Shown here: piece by piece, positions 1 through 7,851 of the stretch
Layout of the letters: every line of letters starts with the position of its first letter
Numbering within the stretch: the first letter of the stretch is position 1
Source of the DNA: Porticoccus sp.
GTDB lineage: Bacteria; Pseudomonadota; Gammaproteobacteria; Pseudomonadales; Porticoccaceae
NCBI GenBank assembly: GCA_011049795.1
Contig: DRHD01000090.1
Coordinates: 1-14,020, forward strand
Length of the DNA stretch: 14,020 bases
Direction of reading: 5' to 3'
Notes under the pieces: generated by a model
What the model saw: the letters and a program-made list of their open reading frames with translations, nothing else
Database searches by the model: none
What the model was told of the DNA's origin: nothing
Program-made: the position numbers and the translations under genes

Positions 1-1290
1 CAGCGAATCCGGCACAACGCCGTCCATGGTGCCATCGATAAACGTACCACTCTTGATTTCCAGCTCTTGCCGCTCAATATAAGCACCGCCGATAAATTCA
101 AAAGGGCCGCCTTCTAAATAGGTAAAGCGAAACTCCTGACTGACCTGCTCAAACTCATGTTGATCTCGTGTCAGTAATAAACGAATGGGAGAAAAATCAG
201 CATCTATCGCATCATCCGTTTCGTATCCAGAAACAGCGCTAACCGAATGAAATGTCCAACCACTGTCAAATTCATAAGCAGCAGTTACACCCATATTATA
301 TGACTGAGTATCCGTTTGCTCAGGCACTATGCCAGTGCCATCGCCCCAGCCATTAATCGTAGGTAGACTAGCCCAACTTTTCTGATCATTGCGCCAAGTG
401 TCATGTGAGCCATTCAAATTTTGATCGGGGGCGACAGCAGCCGACAAAGCAAAGGCAGCACCGGCTAGGGGATCGAGGTTGCCTGCAACTGGATCCAAAG
501 AGGTTGGCACCGCATTAACACCAGCGGTGCTGTAATCGCTGTAACTCATTTTAGTGTTTAGACTCAATTGATCGCTGGGCTCCCACAACACAGTTAAACG
601 GGCAGAAGTCTCTTCTGTTTCCGCTTCATCTCTATTTTCAAAGTTGTTGTCAACGTCCCCATCGGACTCACGATATTTTAGTGCTACCCGCGCCGCCAAA
701 GTATCAGTGATTGAAGTCGAATAAATACCGGTTGTTTCCAAGGTACCAAACTCTTCCGCCTTAACAGATATACTTCCTTCAGTTTCACCACCAACGGACG
801 GATCCTGGGAAATAATATTAATCGCACCGGCAATCGTATTCTTACCAAATAAAATACCCTGCGGACCACGCAAAACTTCTACCCGCTGTGTATCAAGAAA
901 AGGAGAACGGAACTGACGGGCACGCCCCATATAGATACCATCGATATACATGCCCACCGATTGCTCAAAACCCCGGTCGATGCCGGAGCCAATACCACGG
1001 ATATTAATGGTCGTATTGATGGGGCCCTTACCAATATGCAAACCGGGTACAAAACCAGACATATCAGCCAGGTTATTAATACCTGCCTCGTTGATTTTTT
1101 CACCCGTCACCGCACTAACGGAAATTGGAATTTCCATTATCCTTTGCTCTTGTTTCTGGGCAGTAATAATGACTTCTTCCAACACGGCAGCATTAGCTAC
1201 CACTGGTGCCACAGATACGAACGCAATGGCTAAGGCCAACTTCCCCCTTGAACAGGAAATTACTCGCGATGTTTTTAGTGTGCTATTCAT
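1..1290 (-). CDS. TonB-dependent outer-membrane receptor (partial, C-terminal part outside the window)
   Basis: This is an uninterrupted minus-strand reading frame from an ATG at 1290 to the window edge, giving the first 430 residues. The start follows GGAGAA about 8-11 nt upstream. Residues 1-35 form a signal peptide with a hydrophobic core at about 18-32 and a likely cleavage after ANA. A TonB-box-like EEVIITAQ follows at 38-45. The plug domain shows the typical RVEVLRGPQGILFGKNT at 136-152 and GAINII at 155-160, and then the start of the beta-barrel. Receptors of this family take up large or scarce ligands across the outer membrane using TonB energy. This TonB-box style is common in receptors of hydrophobic-compound degraders, not only siderophore uptake. 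It lies downstream of the catabolic operon but has its own upstream region with a predicted operator shared with the operon. A role in importing the operon's substrate is inferred; the ligand cannot be read from the sequence. Confidence 0.93.
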   Translation of the reverse strand, partial: MNSTLKTSRVISCSRGKLALAIAFVSVAPVVANAAVLEEVIITAQKQEQRIMEIPISVSAVTGEKINEAGINNLADMSGFVPGLHIGKGPINTTINIRGIGSGIDRGFEQSVGMYIDGIYMGRARQFRSPFLDTQRVEVLRGPQGILFGKNTIAGAINIISQDPSVGGETEGSISVKAEEFGTLETTGIYSTSITDTLAARVALKYRESDGDVDNNFENRDEAETEETSARLTVLWEPSDQLSLNTKMSYSDYSTAGVNAVPTSLDPVAGNLDPLAGAAFALSAAVAPDQNLNGSHDTWRNDQKSWASLPTINGWGDGTGIVPEQTDTQSYNMGVTAAYEFDSGWTFHSVSAVSGYETDDAIDADFSPIRLLLTRDQHEFEQVSQEFRFTYLEGGPFEFIGGAYIERQELEIKSGTFIDGTMDGVVPDSL

Positions 1291-1388
1291 ACGTCGATTT
1301 CTCCGAAACTATTTTAGTGTCTTAAACATTTACGCCACCGTTTGTTAAAACTTATTGGTATAGCGGCGACTAGTACCAACTTGTATAA

Positions 1389-1417
1389 ATCATAAACAAC
1401 CCTGAAAACCACACTCG
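1389..1417 (-). promoter_or_regulatory. Candidate promoter of the TonB-dependent receptor
   Basis: On the minus strand a TATGAT hexamer (1389-1394, one mismatch from the sigma-70 -10 consensus) lies 17 bp downstream of CGAGTG (1412-1417). The latter is a poor -35 match, as expected for an activator-dependent promoter. The CGAGT part is conserved at the same position next to the second copy of the operator (7752-7756). The predicted operator half-site ends 6 bp upstream of this -35. The leader to the ATG at 1290 would be about 90 nt. Confidence 0.4.
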
Positions 1418-1451
1418 ATAAACGGGGACAGTTTATTGACATTTGGGGACA
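1413..1451 (-). promoter_or_regulatory. Predicted AraC-type operator, copy 1 (receptor gene)
   Basis: On the plus strand GGGGACA occurs at 1424-1430 and again at 1445-1451, exactly 21 bp apart. The second unit is part of TTGACATTTGGGGACA (1436-1451), which recurs identically at 7775-7790. The full aligned 39-bp block (1413-1451 against 7752-7790) matches at about 30 positions. Two direct half-sites on one face of the helix, two turns apart, are the usual target of AraC-family dimers. The nearer half-site is 134 bp upstream of the receptor ATG. Binding by the adjacent AraC regulator is inferred. Confidence 0.62.
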
Positions 1452-1580
1452 AGGGAGATAGCTAGTAATTAACAACATCATTATTGGAGTTACTCTGTTA
1501 ACACATTGCTTAGTAAGGATACTGTGGTAGCTATTGACCGTCTAACCCCAACTATTATAAATCCGTTAGAAAAAACCTAC

Positions 1581-2345
1581 TTATGCCTGCCGCATATCAA
1601 CAAACCCAGCGGTAAAACCTGCGTCTACGGTATGAGTCGATCCAGTAATATAAGAGGCTTTATCAGAAGCTAACCAAAGCACCAGATTTGCAACCTCCTT
1701 TGGCTCTGCTGATCGCCCTAGCGGGATCATTGAAGTCAACATTGCACTTTCATCATCACTGAATACTTCATTTGTCATATTGGTTTTTATATAACCCGGC
1801 GCAATAGCCACACAGCGAATTTTTTGTTGACCATATTCCAGCGCACAAGCTTTGGTGAGGCCAATAACCCCATGTTTAGCTGCTGTATAGTGAGGGATAG
1901 TCGCCATACCAATCAAACCATCAACAGAGGCGGTATTAACAATGACACCGCCACCCACCTTAAGCATTTCAGGTATCGCGGATTTAGTGCAATAGAAAAC
2001 ACCATTGAGATTAATATCGATTACCCGACGCCATTCCTCAGCACTTTGTTCCGCGGTATAGGCGCGTTCACCGGCAACACCAGCGTTATTAAAAATAACA
2101 TCAAGGCGGCCAAACTTTTCAACGGTTTGATCAACCATCGCCTGGCAGGAATTTTCGTCGGCCACATCCACGGTTATGGCTATCGCATTTTCTCCAATCA
2201 AGGCGGCTGTTTCAGCCACTCTTTCTGCATCGATATCCGCCACGGCTACTTGTGCGCCTTGCTCAGCAAATTGTATGGCTGCGGCTCGGCCAATTCCACC
2301 AGCAGCGCCGGTAACAATGACTACTTTTCCACTAAAATCGCTCAT
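1581..2345 (-). CDS. Short-chain dehydrogenase/reductase (SDR), NAD-type, classical family
   Basis: A 254-residue protein of normal length for a classical SDR. The Rossmann glycine motif TGAAGGIG is at residues 12-19. An acidic residue at the end of beta-2 (VADID, D37) favours NAD(H) over NADP(H). NNAG is at 86-89, and the catalytic serine, tyrosine and lysine are at S140, Y153 and K157 (YTAAK). PGYIKTNM at 183-190 is the usual loop after beta-6. ATG start at 2345 with AAGG upstream. It is the last gene of the same-strand catabolic operon, 48 bp after the thiolase stop. In this context it probably oxidises a hydroxyl group, either a 3-hydroxyacyl-CoA in a beta-oxidation cycle or a ring or side-chain alcohol. 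The substrate is inferred only from the neighbours. Confidence 0.92.
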   Translation of the reverse strand: MSDFSGKVVIVTGAAGGIGRAAAIQFAEQGAQVAVADIDAERVAETAALIGENAIAITVDVADENSCQAMVDQTVEKFGRLDVIFNNAGVAGERAYTAEQSAEEWRRVIDINLNGVFYCTKSAIPEMLKVGGGVIVNTASVDGLIGMATIPHYTAAKHGVIGLTKACALEYGQQKIRCVAIAPGYIKTNMTNEVFSDDESAMLTSMIPLGRSAEPKEVANLVLWLASDKASYITGSTHTVDAGFTAGFVDMRQA

Positions 2346-2393
2346 TATTAAATACCTTGTGTGAAACTATTATTGAAACTGAACTAGATACAG

Positions 2394-3587
2394 TTAACTA
2401 ACTTTTTGAATGATGTTTACAAACCCGGCACTACCCAAACCACCGTTATGCTGCAAAGCTGTGCGCGCACCTTCTACCTGCCGATCTCCGGCCGCCCCGC
2501 GTAAGTGCCAAACCAACTCTGTAATCTGCGACAAACCGGTAGCACCCAAAGGATGGCCTTTAGCTAACAAGCCACCAGAGGGGCAAATAACCACCTGGCC
2601 GCCATAGCTGTTTTGACCTTCAAAGATAAACTTTTCCATGTCACCGTCTTCACATAAGCCCAATGCGGAATAGGTCAGAATTTCATTACTGGTAAAACAA
2701 TCATGCAATTCGATAACGTCAATATCCTCTGGACCTAAGCCCGCCTGTTCATAGGCTTGACTGGCCGCATCCCGACTCAAGGCCCGGAACATAATATCCA
2801 AAGGATCACCCTCGAAATGCTCTGCTTTATCAGTACATGAACCTTGCCCAATAACTTGCACGCTGTAATCAAGGCCGTGGCGCTTGGCAAAGGATTCGGT
2901 ACAAACGATGACTGCCGCCGCACCACAGCTTGGTGGGCAGGCATAGAGTTTACGCAAACCGCGAAATATCGGATCGTCCGCTAAAATTTGTTCAGTACTC
3001 AAAGGCTCACGAAAAATAGCATAGGGATTATGCTGCCCGTGACGTCTGGCTTTTTTGGTGATTTCAGCCAACACCGTGTCATCGATGCCATAGGCTTGTT
3101 TAGTGAGGTCCACCTGACAACCAAATAATTGTACCGCTGGCGGTAATTGTCGCTCTTGCTCACTCAAGCCAACTAAATCAGCCGCCGCCTTGGTATGCCG
3201 ATCTATCGGCCCAGGCCGATCAGGGAAAACCATATCAACAGCGCCGGGTTGCATTTGCTCAAAACCGACTGCCAATGCACATTCGTGAATTCCATGTTTA
3301 ATCGCTTGGGACGCTAGCGAGAAAGCGGTAGAGCCACTGGCGCAGTTGTTATTCACATTAACGATAGGAATGCCAGTAATCCCCACATGATAAAGCGCGG
3401 CCTGTCCGGCACAGCTATCGCCATAGACATAACCGGCATAGGCCGACTCAATCTTCGAGTACTCAAGACCGGCATCTTTGAGAGCATTGCGTACCGCCTG
3501 CGCACCCATCAAGTCGTAACTTTCACTTTGACCGGGTTTTTTAAAGGGGATCATGCCGACACCGGCAATAACTATATTTTCACTCAT
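2394..3587 (-). CDS. Thiolase / SCP-x-type acetyl-CoA acetyltransferase-like protein
   Basis: A 397-residue thiolase-superfamily protein of the lipid-transfer (SCP-x-like) branch. The acylated cysteine is C82 in NNNCASGSTA, H295 lies in the HDCF motif, and H345 in GHPLGATG. The C-terminal HNGGLGSAG replaces the classic CxG loop, as is usual in this branch. The ATG at 3587 is chosen over a GTG one codon upstream because AGGA lies 7 nt before the ATG. Thiolases of this type cleave 3-ketoacyl-CoA esters, and several family members act on branched side chains or steroid side chains. It sits between the acyl-CoA synthetase (14-bp gap) and the SDR, and would do the final carbon-carbon cleavage of the pathway in the cytoplasm. 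The exact substrate is unknown. Confidence 0.9.
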   Translation of the reverse strand: MSENIVIAGVGMIPFKKPGQSESYDLMGAQAVRNALKDAGLEYSKIESAYAGYVYGDSCAGQAALYHVGITGIPIVNVNNNCASGSTAFSLASQAIKHGIHECALAVGFEQMQPGAVDMVFPDRPGPIDRHTKAAADLVGLSEQERQLPPAVQLFGCQVDLTKQAYGIDDTVLAEITKKARRHGQHNPYAIFREPLSTEQILADDPIFRGLRKLYACPPSCGAAAVIVCTESFAKRHGLDYSVQVIGQGSCTDKAEHFEGDPLDIMFRALSRDAASQAYEQAGLGPEDIDVIELHDCFTSNEILTYSALGLCEDGDMEKFIFEGQNSYGGQVVICPSGGLLAKGHPLGATGLSQITELVWHLRGAAGDRQVEGARTALQHNGGLGSAGFVNIIQKVS

Positions 3588-3601
3588 CACATTTTCCTAG
3601 C

Positions 3602-5155
3602 TTAATTAACGGCTCGATCCTGACCTGACCAATACTGCTTGCGCAATTGTGTTTTCAACACTTTACCGACTGGGCTACGGGGAAGTTCGTCAACAATATC
3701 AACGCTTTTTGGCGTCTTGACGCTGCCCAATTCCTCCTTAACAAAACTCATAATGACCGCCTCTTCAACAGTCATCCCTGGCTTTAATTGCACTACCGCT
3801 TTTACCGCCTCACCCCATTTTTCATCGGGAACACCAATAACCGCGCAGTCTTGAACTTCGGGGATCTGGGTGATCACCTGTTCAATTTCGTTAGGGAAGA
3901 CATTAAATCCACCGCTAATAATCATGTCTTTCTTGCGATCAACAATAGTGATAAAACCATCGCTATCCATCACCCCGATATCACCGGTATGATGCCAACC
4001 AAATTTACGAACCTCAGCAGTCGCTTGCGGGTCTTGATAATATCCAGGTACTACTAACTCACCTTTCACGCAGATTTCACCACGCTCGCCACGACTTACT
4101 TCGGTACCATCATCAGCGAGAATAGCGACTTTATTAAATGCCGCCGGGCGACCAATGGATTGCAAGCGTTGATCATTAATGCTGCCGTCCGCATTGAGAT
4201 AATCCCAGGGTGCTTTTACGGTAATGGAGGCTGGCGCCTCAGTTTGGCCAAAAGCTTCAGACATTACCGGCCCAAACACATCAATGGCTTCTTTCAGTTT
4301 TTTCAGTGAAGTGGGTGCGGCGCCGATAAAGATATGCCTAAGCGAGGAATAATCCCCCTGGCGAACATCAGGTAATGCCAACATCATATAAAGCACTGTT
4401 GGGGGGACAAAAAAGTGCGTTATGCCGTAGTCCTCAATGGCATCAACTATGGCTTTAGGGTCGGCTTTGGCCATCATGATATTGGTGCCACCGCGAGTAA
4501 AATGAGCACAACCAAGCAAGCCCGCAGTATGGGTCATGGGAGCAACCACCAGATGACGACAGTCATCGTGATAATTAAATGCCGACCAGTAATTGGCAAA
4601 AAATGTCTCAATATTTTTATGGGTAATCATGACTCCCTTCGGCTTACCTGTGGTGCCGCCGGTGGGGAATAACGCCATAATTTCGTCGGGGTTTTCTTCA
4701 CCGATTTCAAAGGGCGTTCGATAATTACTCGTCCAACTTTCCAGTAACTCACCTTCGCCTTCACTACTATCGAGACAGACAATTTCCTTGATGCCAGTAA
4801 TTTTAAGTTTCATCTCGACGGCTTCTTTCTCGAAATAGCTGTGGTAAAACAATATTTCACCACCGAAACGAGAAAACAATTCAATATTGGCATCACAGGC
4901 ATTGCGAGGATTAATCGGCAACCAAACAGCTTCCGATCGAAACAAACCGAGCAAAGCCACAAAAGCCGCATTAGAATTGGGTGCTAAAATGCCAATCTTG
5001 GTACCTTTCGGATAGCCTCTTCCACGAATAGCCGAAGCAATAAAATGTGACTGCTCCGAAGCCTCGCGATAAGTATAATCTGAACCCGGCTCGACAAAGG
5101 CTAGGTTCTCGGGATACAGACTGACCCCCTGATCAAAAAAATCGATAATGCGCAT
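3602..5155 (-). CDS. Acyl-CoA synthetase (AMP-forming), FadD-like
   Basis: A 517-residue member of the ANL adenylating family, close to the usual length. The ATP-binding loop FPTGGTTGKPKG is at 163-174, the EAFGQTEA motif at 300-307 and GWHHTGDIG at 386-394. The hinge motif DRKKDMI is at 406-412, and the catalytic lysine is K498 in SPVGKVLK. It activates a carboxylic acid to its CoA thioester by way of an acyl-adenylate. ATG start at 5155 with GGGGAA about 7 nt upstream. It lies 26 bp after the saccharopine-dehydrogenase-like gene and 14 bp before the thiolase, so co-transcription is very likely. It would commit the imported acid to the pathway. Chain length, ring system or aromatic nature of the acid cannot be decided from sequence motifs. 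Confidence 0.93.
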   Translation of the reverse strand: MRIIDFFDQGVSLYPENLAFVEPGSDYTYREASEQSHFIASAIRGRGYPKGTKIGILAPNSNAAFVALLGLFRSEAVWLPINPRNACDANIELFSRFGGEILFYHSYFEKEAVEMKLKITGIKEIVCLDSSEGEGELLESWTSNYRTPFEIGEENPDEIMALFPTGGTTGKPKGVMITHKNIETFFANYWSAFNYHDDCRHLVVAPMTHTAGLLGCAHFTRGGTNIMMAKADPKAIVDAIEDYGITHFFVPPTVLYMMLALPDVRQGDYSSLRHIFIGAAPTSLKKLKEAIDVFGPVMSEAFGQTEAPASITVKAPWDYLNADGSINDQRLQSIGRPAAFNKVAILADDGTEVSRGERGEICVKGELVVPGYYQDPQATAEVRKFGWHHTGDIGVMDSDGFITIVDRKKDMIISGGFNVFPNEIEQVITQIPEVQDCAVIGVPDEKWGEAVKAVVQLKPGMTVEEAVIMSFVKEELGSVKTPKSVDIVDELPRSPVGKVLKTQLRKQYWSGQDRAVN

Positions 5156-5181
5156 ATTTTTATTCCCCGGTTATATCCGTT

Positions 5182-6291
5182 TTAAGAAATATCAATTTGC
5201 AGAGGAATAAAGTTCTGGAGGGCACCCAGCATGTAGGGGTAACCCACGGCTTGACAGGCCGAAACAAAACCCGTTTTCAACGGCTCATCTTTAACCAAAT
5301 AACTTGCCAATGCAGCTTGCACCACACCCGTTAGCTGATACGGAACGGTGGTATTAATGACACAGGTTTTGTGCACACCACTACCCGTACCGTGCACAAA
5401 ATCAACAGTACGGTTAACCAGTCTATTTTCACGAGGAGGCATGCCAGGCTGCATACCTTCCGCAATTTCTTTGAGCGCCACTTCTTGCTCTACCTTAGGT
5501 AATGGCTTGATATTGTCTTCGTAGTGCTTTTGTAGCTCTATCAGGCTTTCATACATGGGGCGATTAGTGAAAGCTGTCAGTTGGCGCGCGGTATGAACCC
5601 GGCCATCACGCTGGAACCATACAGGCAGGCTACCGCCTCCCCAGGGATGGGCCAATTGAGTCATCATTTTTCCTGGAGCACTCACCTCCCACCCTCTGCC
5701 CTTTACCCAAGGTTGCAACTGATTATCTTCAAGGTACAAATGCTCTGCCTGGAACATGGCAAAGATAGTTTGGGTGGAGCCATAAGTCGGAACACCAGAC
5801 GCTATACAGGCCGCGTCAAGGGTATCGATGCCTGGCTCTTCTAAGACGATATGAGAAGCAATATCTAGCGGGGTATACATATAAGCTGTAGACGGCGCTA
5901 ACACCTTGCCATTGGCTTGGTAAATATCACCAAACTTATCGCGAACCCTCAGCATAAATGCCTGCTCACCCGTGGTATCCATATAGTGACAGTTGGCATT
6001 AGCAGCCGCTTCAACCACTACGTCGCCGAAATAATCAAATGGGCCAACGGTGTTACAAACGACTTTGCAACCGGTGAATAGCTCGGTTAATGCATCAACC
6101 GTATGTTCCACCTCCACAATGTCATAGTCGGCTGTTTCAATGCCAGGCACTAACGCTAACGCCTCTTCTATACGCTGCAGGTTTCTTCCAGCTGCAATAA
6201 AAGGCAGTTGGTATTCGCGTAAATATTCTGCAACCAATTTCCCGGTGTAACCACTGGCTCCATAGATAACGACTGGCTTCTTATCACTCAT
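5182..6291 (-). CDS. Saccharopine-dehydrogenase-like NAD(P)-binding oxidoreductase
   Basis: A 369-residue protein with an N-terminal Rossmann fold: GASGYTG at 11-17, NTVGPFDYFG at 80-89 and YMDTTGE at 103-109. This pattern is seen in saccharopine-dehydrogenase-like proteins, including the trans-acting enoyl-reductase group. It is unlikely to act on saccharopine, given that it is embedded in a catabolic operon. The ATG at 6291 is preferred over a TTG six codons upstream because AGGAGC sits 8 nt before the ATG. It lies between the acyl-CoA dehydrogenase (57-bp gap) and the acyl-CoA synthetase (26-bp gap). A hydride-transfer step on an enoyl, keto or aldehyde intermediate is plausible inference. 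The central and C-terminal parts show no motif I recognise. Confidence 0.8.
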   Translation of the reverse strand: MSDKKPVVIYGASGYTGKLVAEYLREYQLPFIAAGRNLQRIEEALALVPGIETADYDIVEVEHTVDALTELFTGCKVVCNTVGPFDYFGDVVVEAAANANCHYMDTTGEQAFMLRVRDKFGDIYQANGKVLAPSTAYMYTPLDIASHIVLEEPGIDTLDAACIASGVPTYGSTQTIFAMFQAEHLYLEDNQLQPWVKGRGWEVSAPGKMMTQLAHPWGGGSLPVWFQRDGRVHTARQLTAFTNRPMYESLIELQKHYEDNIKPLPKVEQEVALKEIAEGMQPGMPPRENRLVNRTVDFVHGTGSGVHKTCVINTTVPYQLTGVVQAALASYLVKDEPLKTGFVSACQAVGYPYMLGALQNFIPLQIDIS

Positions 6292-6348
6292 GTTATTTGC
6301 TCCTGTCAATACAGTTTTTTCAAAATTTTGGGGTTTTTTAGATAATAA

Positions 6349-7623
6349 TTACAAGTGGTTTTTCTTGTACCACTTGCTAATCCAGTCGGCACCTTTTAGG
6401 CTCAACATGTTATTTTCACCATCAGCAATCAGCGATGAACGAGCATCGCGCAACAACTTTTCCAGCGGGTATTCTTTGGTCAAGCCATTGCCGCCGAACA
6501 GCTGCAAGGCTTCGCTGGTGACTTCAAAACAGGTCTGCGTGACAAAGGTTTTAGAGGTAACTGAAGCCAGCAAATGCGGACCATTAGCACTGAAGTTGTA
6601 TTGCGCAACCCGTCGAGCCATTGCACGTGCCGACTCAACTTTGCGCCACAGTTCAAACAAGCGCATACGCACGCTCTGGTGATTAATTAATTCTGTACCA
6701 CCTTGCTTACGTTCATGTACATAAGCCAACGCATGCTCATAGGCAGCACGGGCAACACCGGTAAAACATAAACCCATTTCCATATTGGCAAAGGTCAAAG
6801 TGCCCATAAAACTACCGGTGGCTTGCGCACCTTTTGATAAAATATTTTTCATCGGCACACGTACTTCATCGAAAAATATTTCGCCCTGGGGCAAAGTGCG
6901 AAGGCCCATTTTATCCAGCGGCTTTCCTTTACTGACTTTCGGGTCATCCAAATCGATCAACAGACTAATATGGGACAAGGTGCCATCATCGTTGTACAAG
7001 CCATCACCAAAGTCGCAGGGCATAAAAGCTAAAACGGTTTCTGCGTAGGGTGCAGCACTAATCCAGGCTGAAGACTGGCCAGTGACAACAACGACGTCAC
7101 CATCAATTCGAGCCTGCAAATTGGGACGATTTTGTTTGCTGCCAGGATAAATTTCGTCACCATCCATATCCACCAAATCGCAACCTCGATCAGGTTGCGT
7201 TGCCAACCAGCAACCGGGACGACCATCAAACTGTTTAATTAATTCTTCATCGCCAGTCAAACGGGCGGCATAAGCGGGAAAAGAAGTAACCATAGACCCT
7301 AATACCAAACCGCAATCACCCCACGCCAACTCTTCAAAAATGATTGGCAACAACCGGCCCTTTTCTTCATTGCTAAGGGTGGCCATGGTTTCTATATCAA
7401 GAAGGCCTGTTTCCTTTACCTGTTTATAATAACTAAACAATGGCGACTCAGGCGCAATCGCCTCTTCAGCGCTCATTTTGTCAAGCTGCGCTGCAATGGG
7501 ACGCATCACCTCTTCGGCAAAGCGATGAGCACTCTCCTGAATCGCTTTTTCTTCTTCACTCAGGTCAGCATCAAGCCCCGACAATCCTAGTGTTGGTATT
7601 GGCATTTCATCGAAAGAAAACAT
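6349..7623 (-). CDS. Acyl-CoA dehydrogenase family flavoprotein
   Basis: A 424-residue acyl-CoA dehydrogenase of typical length. Visible family features are the alpha-helical N-terminus, the ATQPDRGCD segment near 141-149 (equivalent to the FAD-contacting TEP/AGSD loop), MGLRTLPQGEIFFDEVRVP at 239-257, and the C-terminal LFGGNGLTKEYPLEKLLRDAR at 375-395. The ATG at 7623 is preferred: it starts MFSFDEMPIP and follows GGGG by 6-7 nt, whereas the frame extends upstream without family-like sequence. It is the first gene of the minus-strand operon and lies divergent to an AraC regulator, with a predicted operator 140 bp upstream. It would introduce an alpha,beta double bond into the CoA ester, passing electrons to ETF. 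Where most family members have the catalytic glutamate (YEGT), this protein reads IADGEN, so the base may be D401 or lie elsewhere. Confidence 0.9.
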   Translation of the reverse strand: MFSFDEMPIPTLGLSGLDADLSEEEKAIQESAHRFAEEVMRPIAAQLDKMSAEEAIAPESPLFSYYKQVKETGLLDIETMATLSNEEKGRLLPIIFEELAWGDCGLVLGSMVTSFPAYAARLTGDEELIKQFDGRPGCWLATQPDRGCDLVDMDGDEIYPGSKQNRPNLQARIDGDVVVVTGQSSAWISAAPYAETVLAFMPCDFGDGLYNDDGTLSHISLLIDLDDPKVSKGKPLDKMGLRTLPQGEIFFDEVRVPMKNILSKGAQATGSFMGTLTFANMEMGLCFTGVARAAYEHALAYVHERKQGGTELINHQSVRMRLFELWRKVESARAMARRVAQYNFSANGPHLLASVTSKTFVTQTCFEVTSEALQLFGGNGLTKEYPLEKLLRDARSSLIADGENNMLSLKGADWISKWYKKNHL

Positions 7624-7751
7624 AAACAACCCCATATCCGTTAAATAGCTGTATTTAAATCGCACCAAGCGCTTATAAAGATTGAACCTGGCTAACTGGA
7701 TTACATTGATAAGTTCTGGTGAAAAAAGAGTAACGCCGCAGTCTTTTTAAA

Positions 7752-7790
7752 ACTCGCTTTTTGGTGACAGCGTGTTGACATTTGGGGACA
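7752..7790 (-). promoter_or_regulatory. Predicted AraC-type operator, copy 2 (catabolic operon/regulator intergenic)
   Basis: GGTGACA (7763-7769) and GGGGACA (7784-7790) on the plus strand are exactly 21 bp apart. The block matches copy 1 at 1413-1451, including the exact 16-mer TTGACATTTGGGGACA and the flanking ACTCG (7752-7756). Relative to the acyl-CoA dehydrogenase ATG at 7623, the nearer half-site is 140 bp upstream, almost the same as at the receptor gene (134 bp) and in the same orientation. It lies 62 bp upstream of the regulator ATG, so it might also mediate autoregulation. No strong sigma-70 -10 hexamer is obvious on the operon side. Confidence 0.62.
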
Positions 7791-7851
7791 GGACATCAAC
7801 ACTACGACAGCACTCACTGATCTAACCTATAGACACGGATAACCCTTGACG

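Larger units (their letters stand above)
1291..1580. other. Intergenic region between receptor and dehydrogenase genes
   Basis: This 290-bp non-coding stretch lies between the SDR stop and the receptor start. It holds the receptor ribosome-binding site, a candidate promoter and the predicted AraC-type operator. The remaining part, about 1452-1580, is AT-rich, and I see no gene or clear terminator hairpin in it. Confidence 0.6.

Noticed and set aside
950..1348. Plus-strand open frames over the receptor gene
   Set aside because: Antisense shadows of the TonB-dependent receptor, which has strong plug-domain motifs on the minus strand; they show no family-like sequence.
1824..2351. 175-codon plus-strand open frame over the SDR gene
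   Set aside because: Lies wholly antisense to a well-supported SDR with all catalytic residues; no recognisable domain.
4403..4409. Extra GGGGACA half-site inside the acyl-CoA synthetase gene
   Set aside because: There is no second half-site 21 bp away and it encodes ordinary residues of the synthetase; chance match.
6321..6336. CAAAATTTTG palindrome followed by T-run, like a terminator, between the acyl-CoA dehydrogenase and saccharopine-dehydrogenase-like genes
   Set aside because: The T-run follows on the plus strand while the operon runs on the minus strand, and the AT-only stem would be weak; probably just AT-rich spacer.
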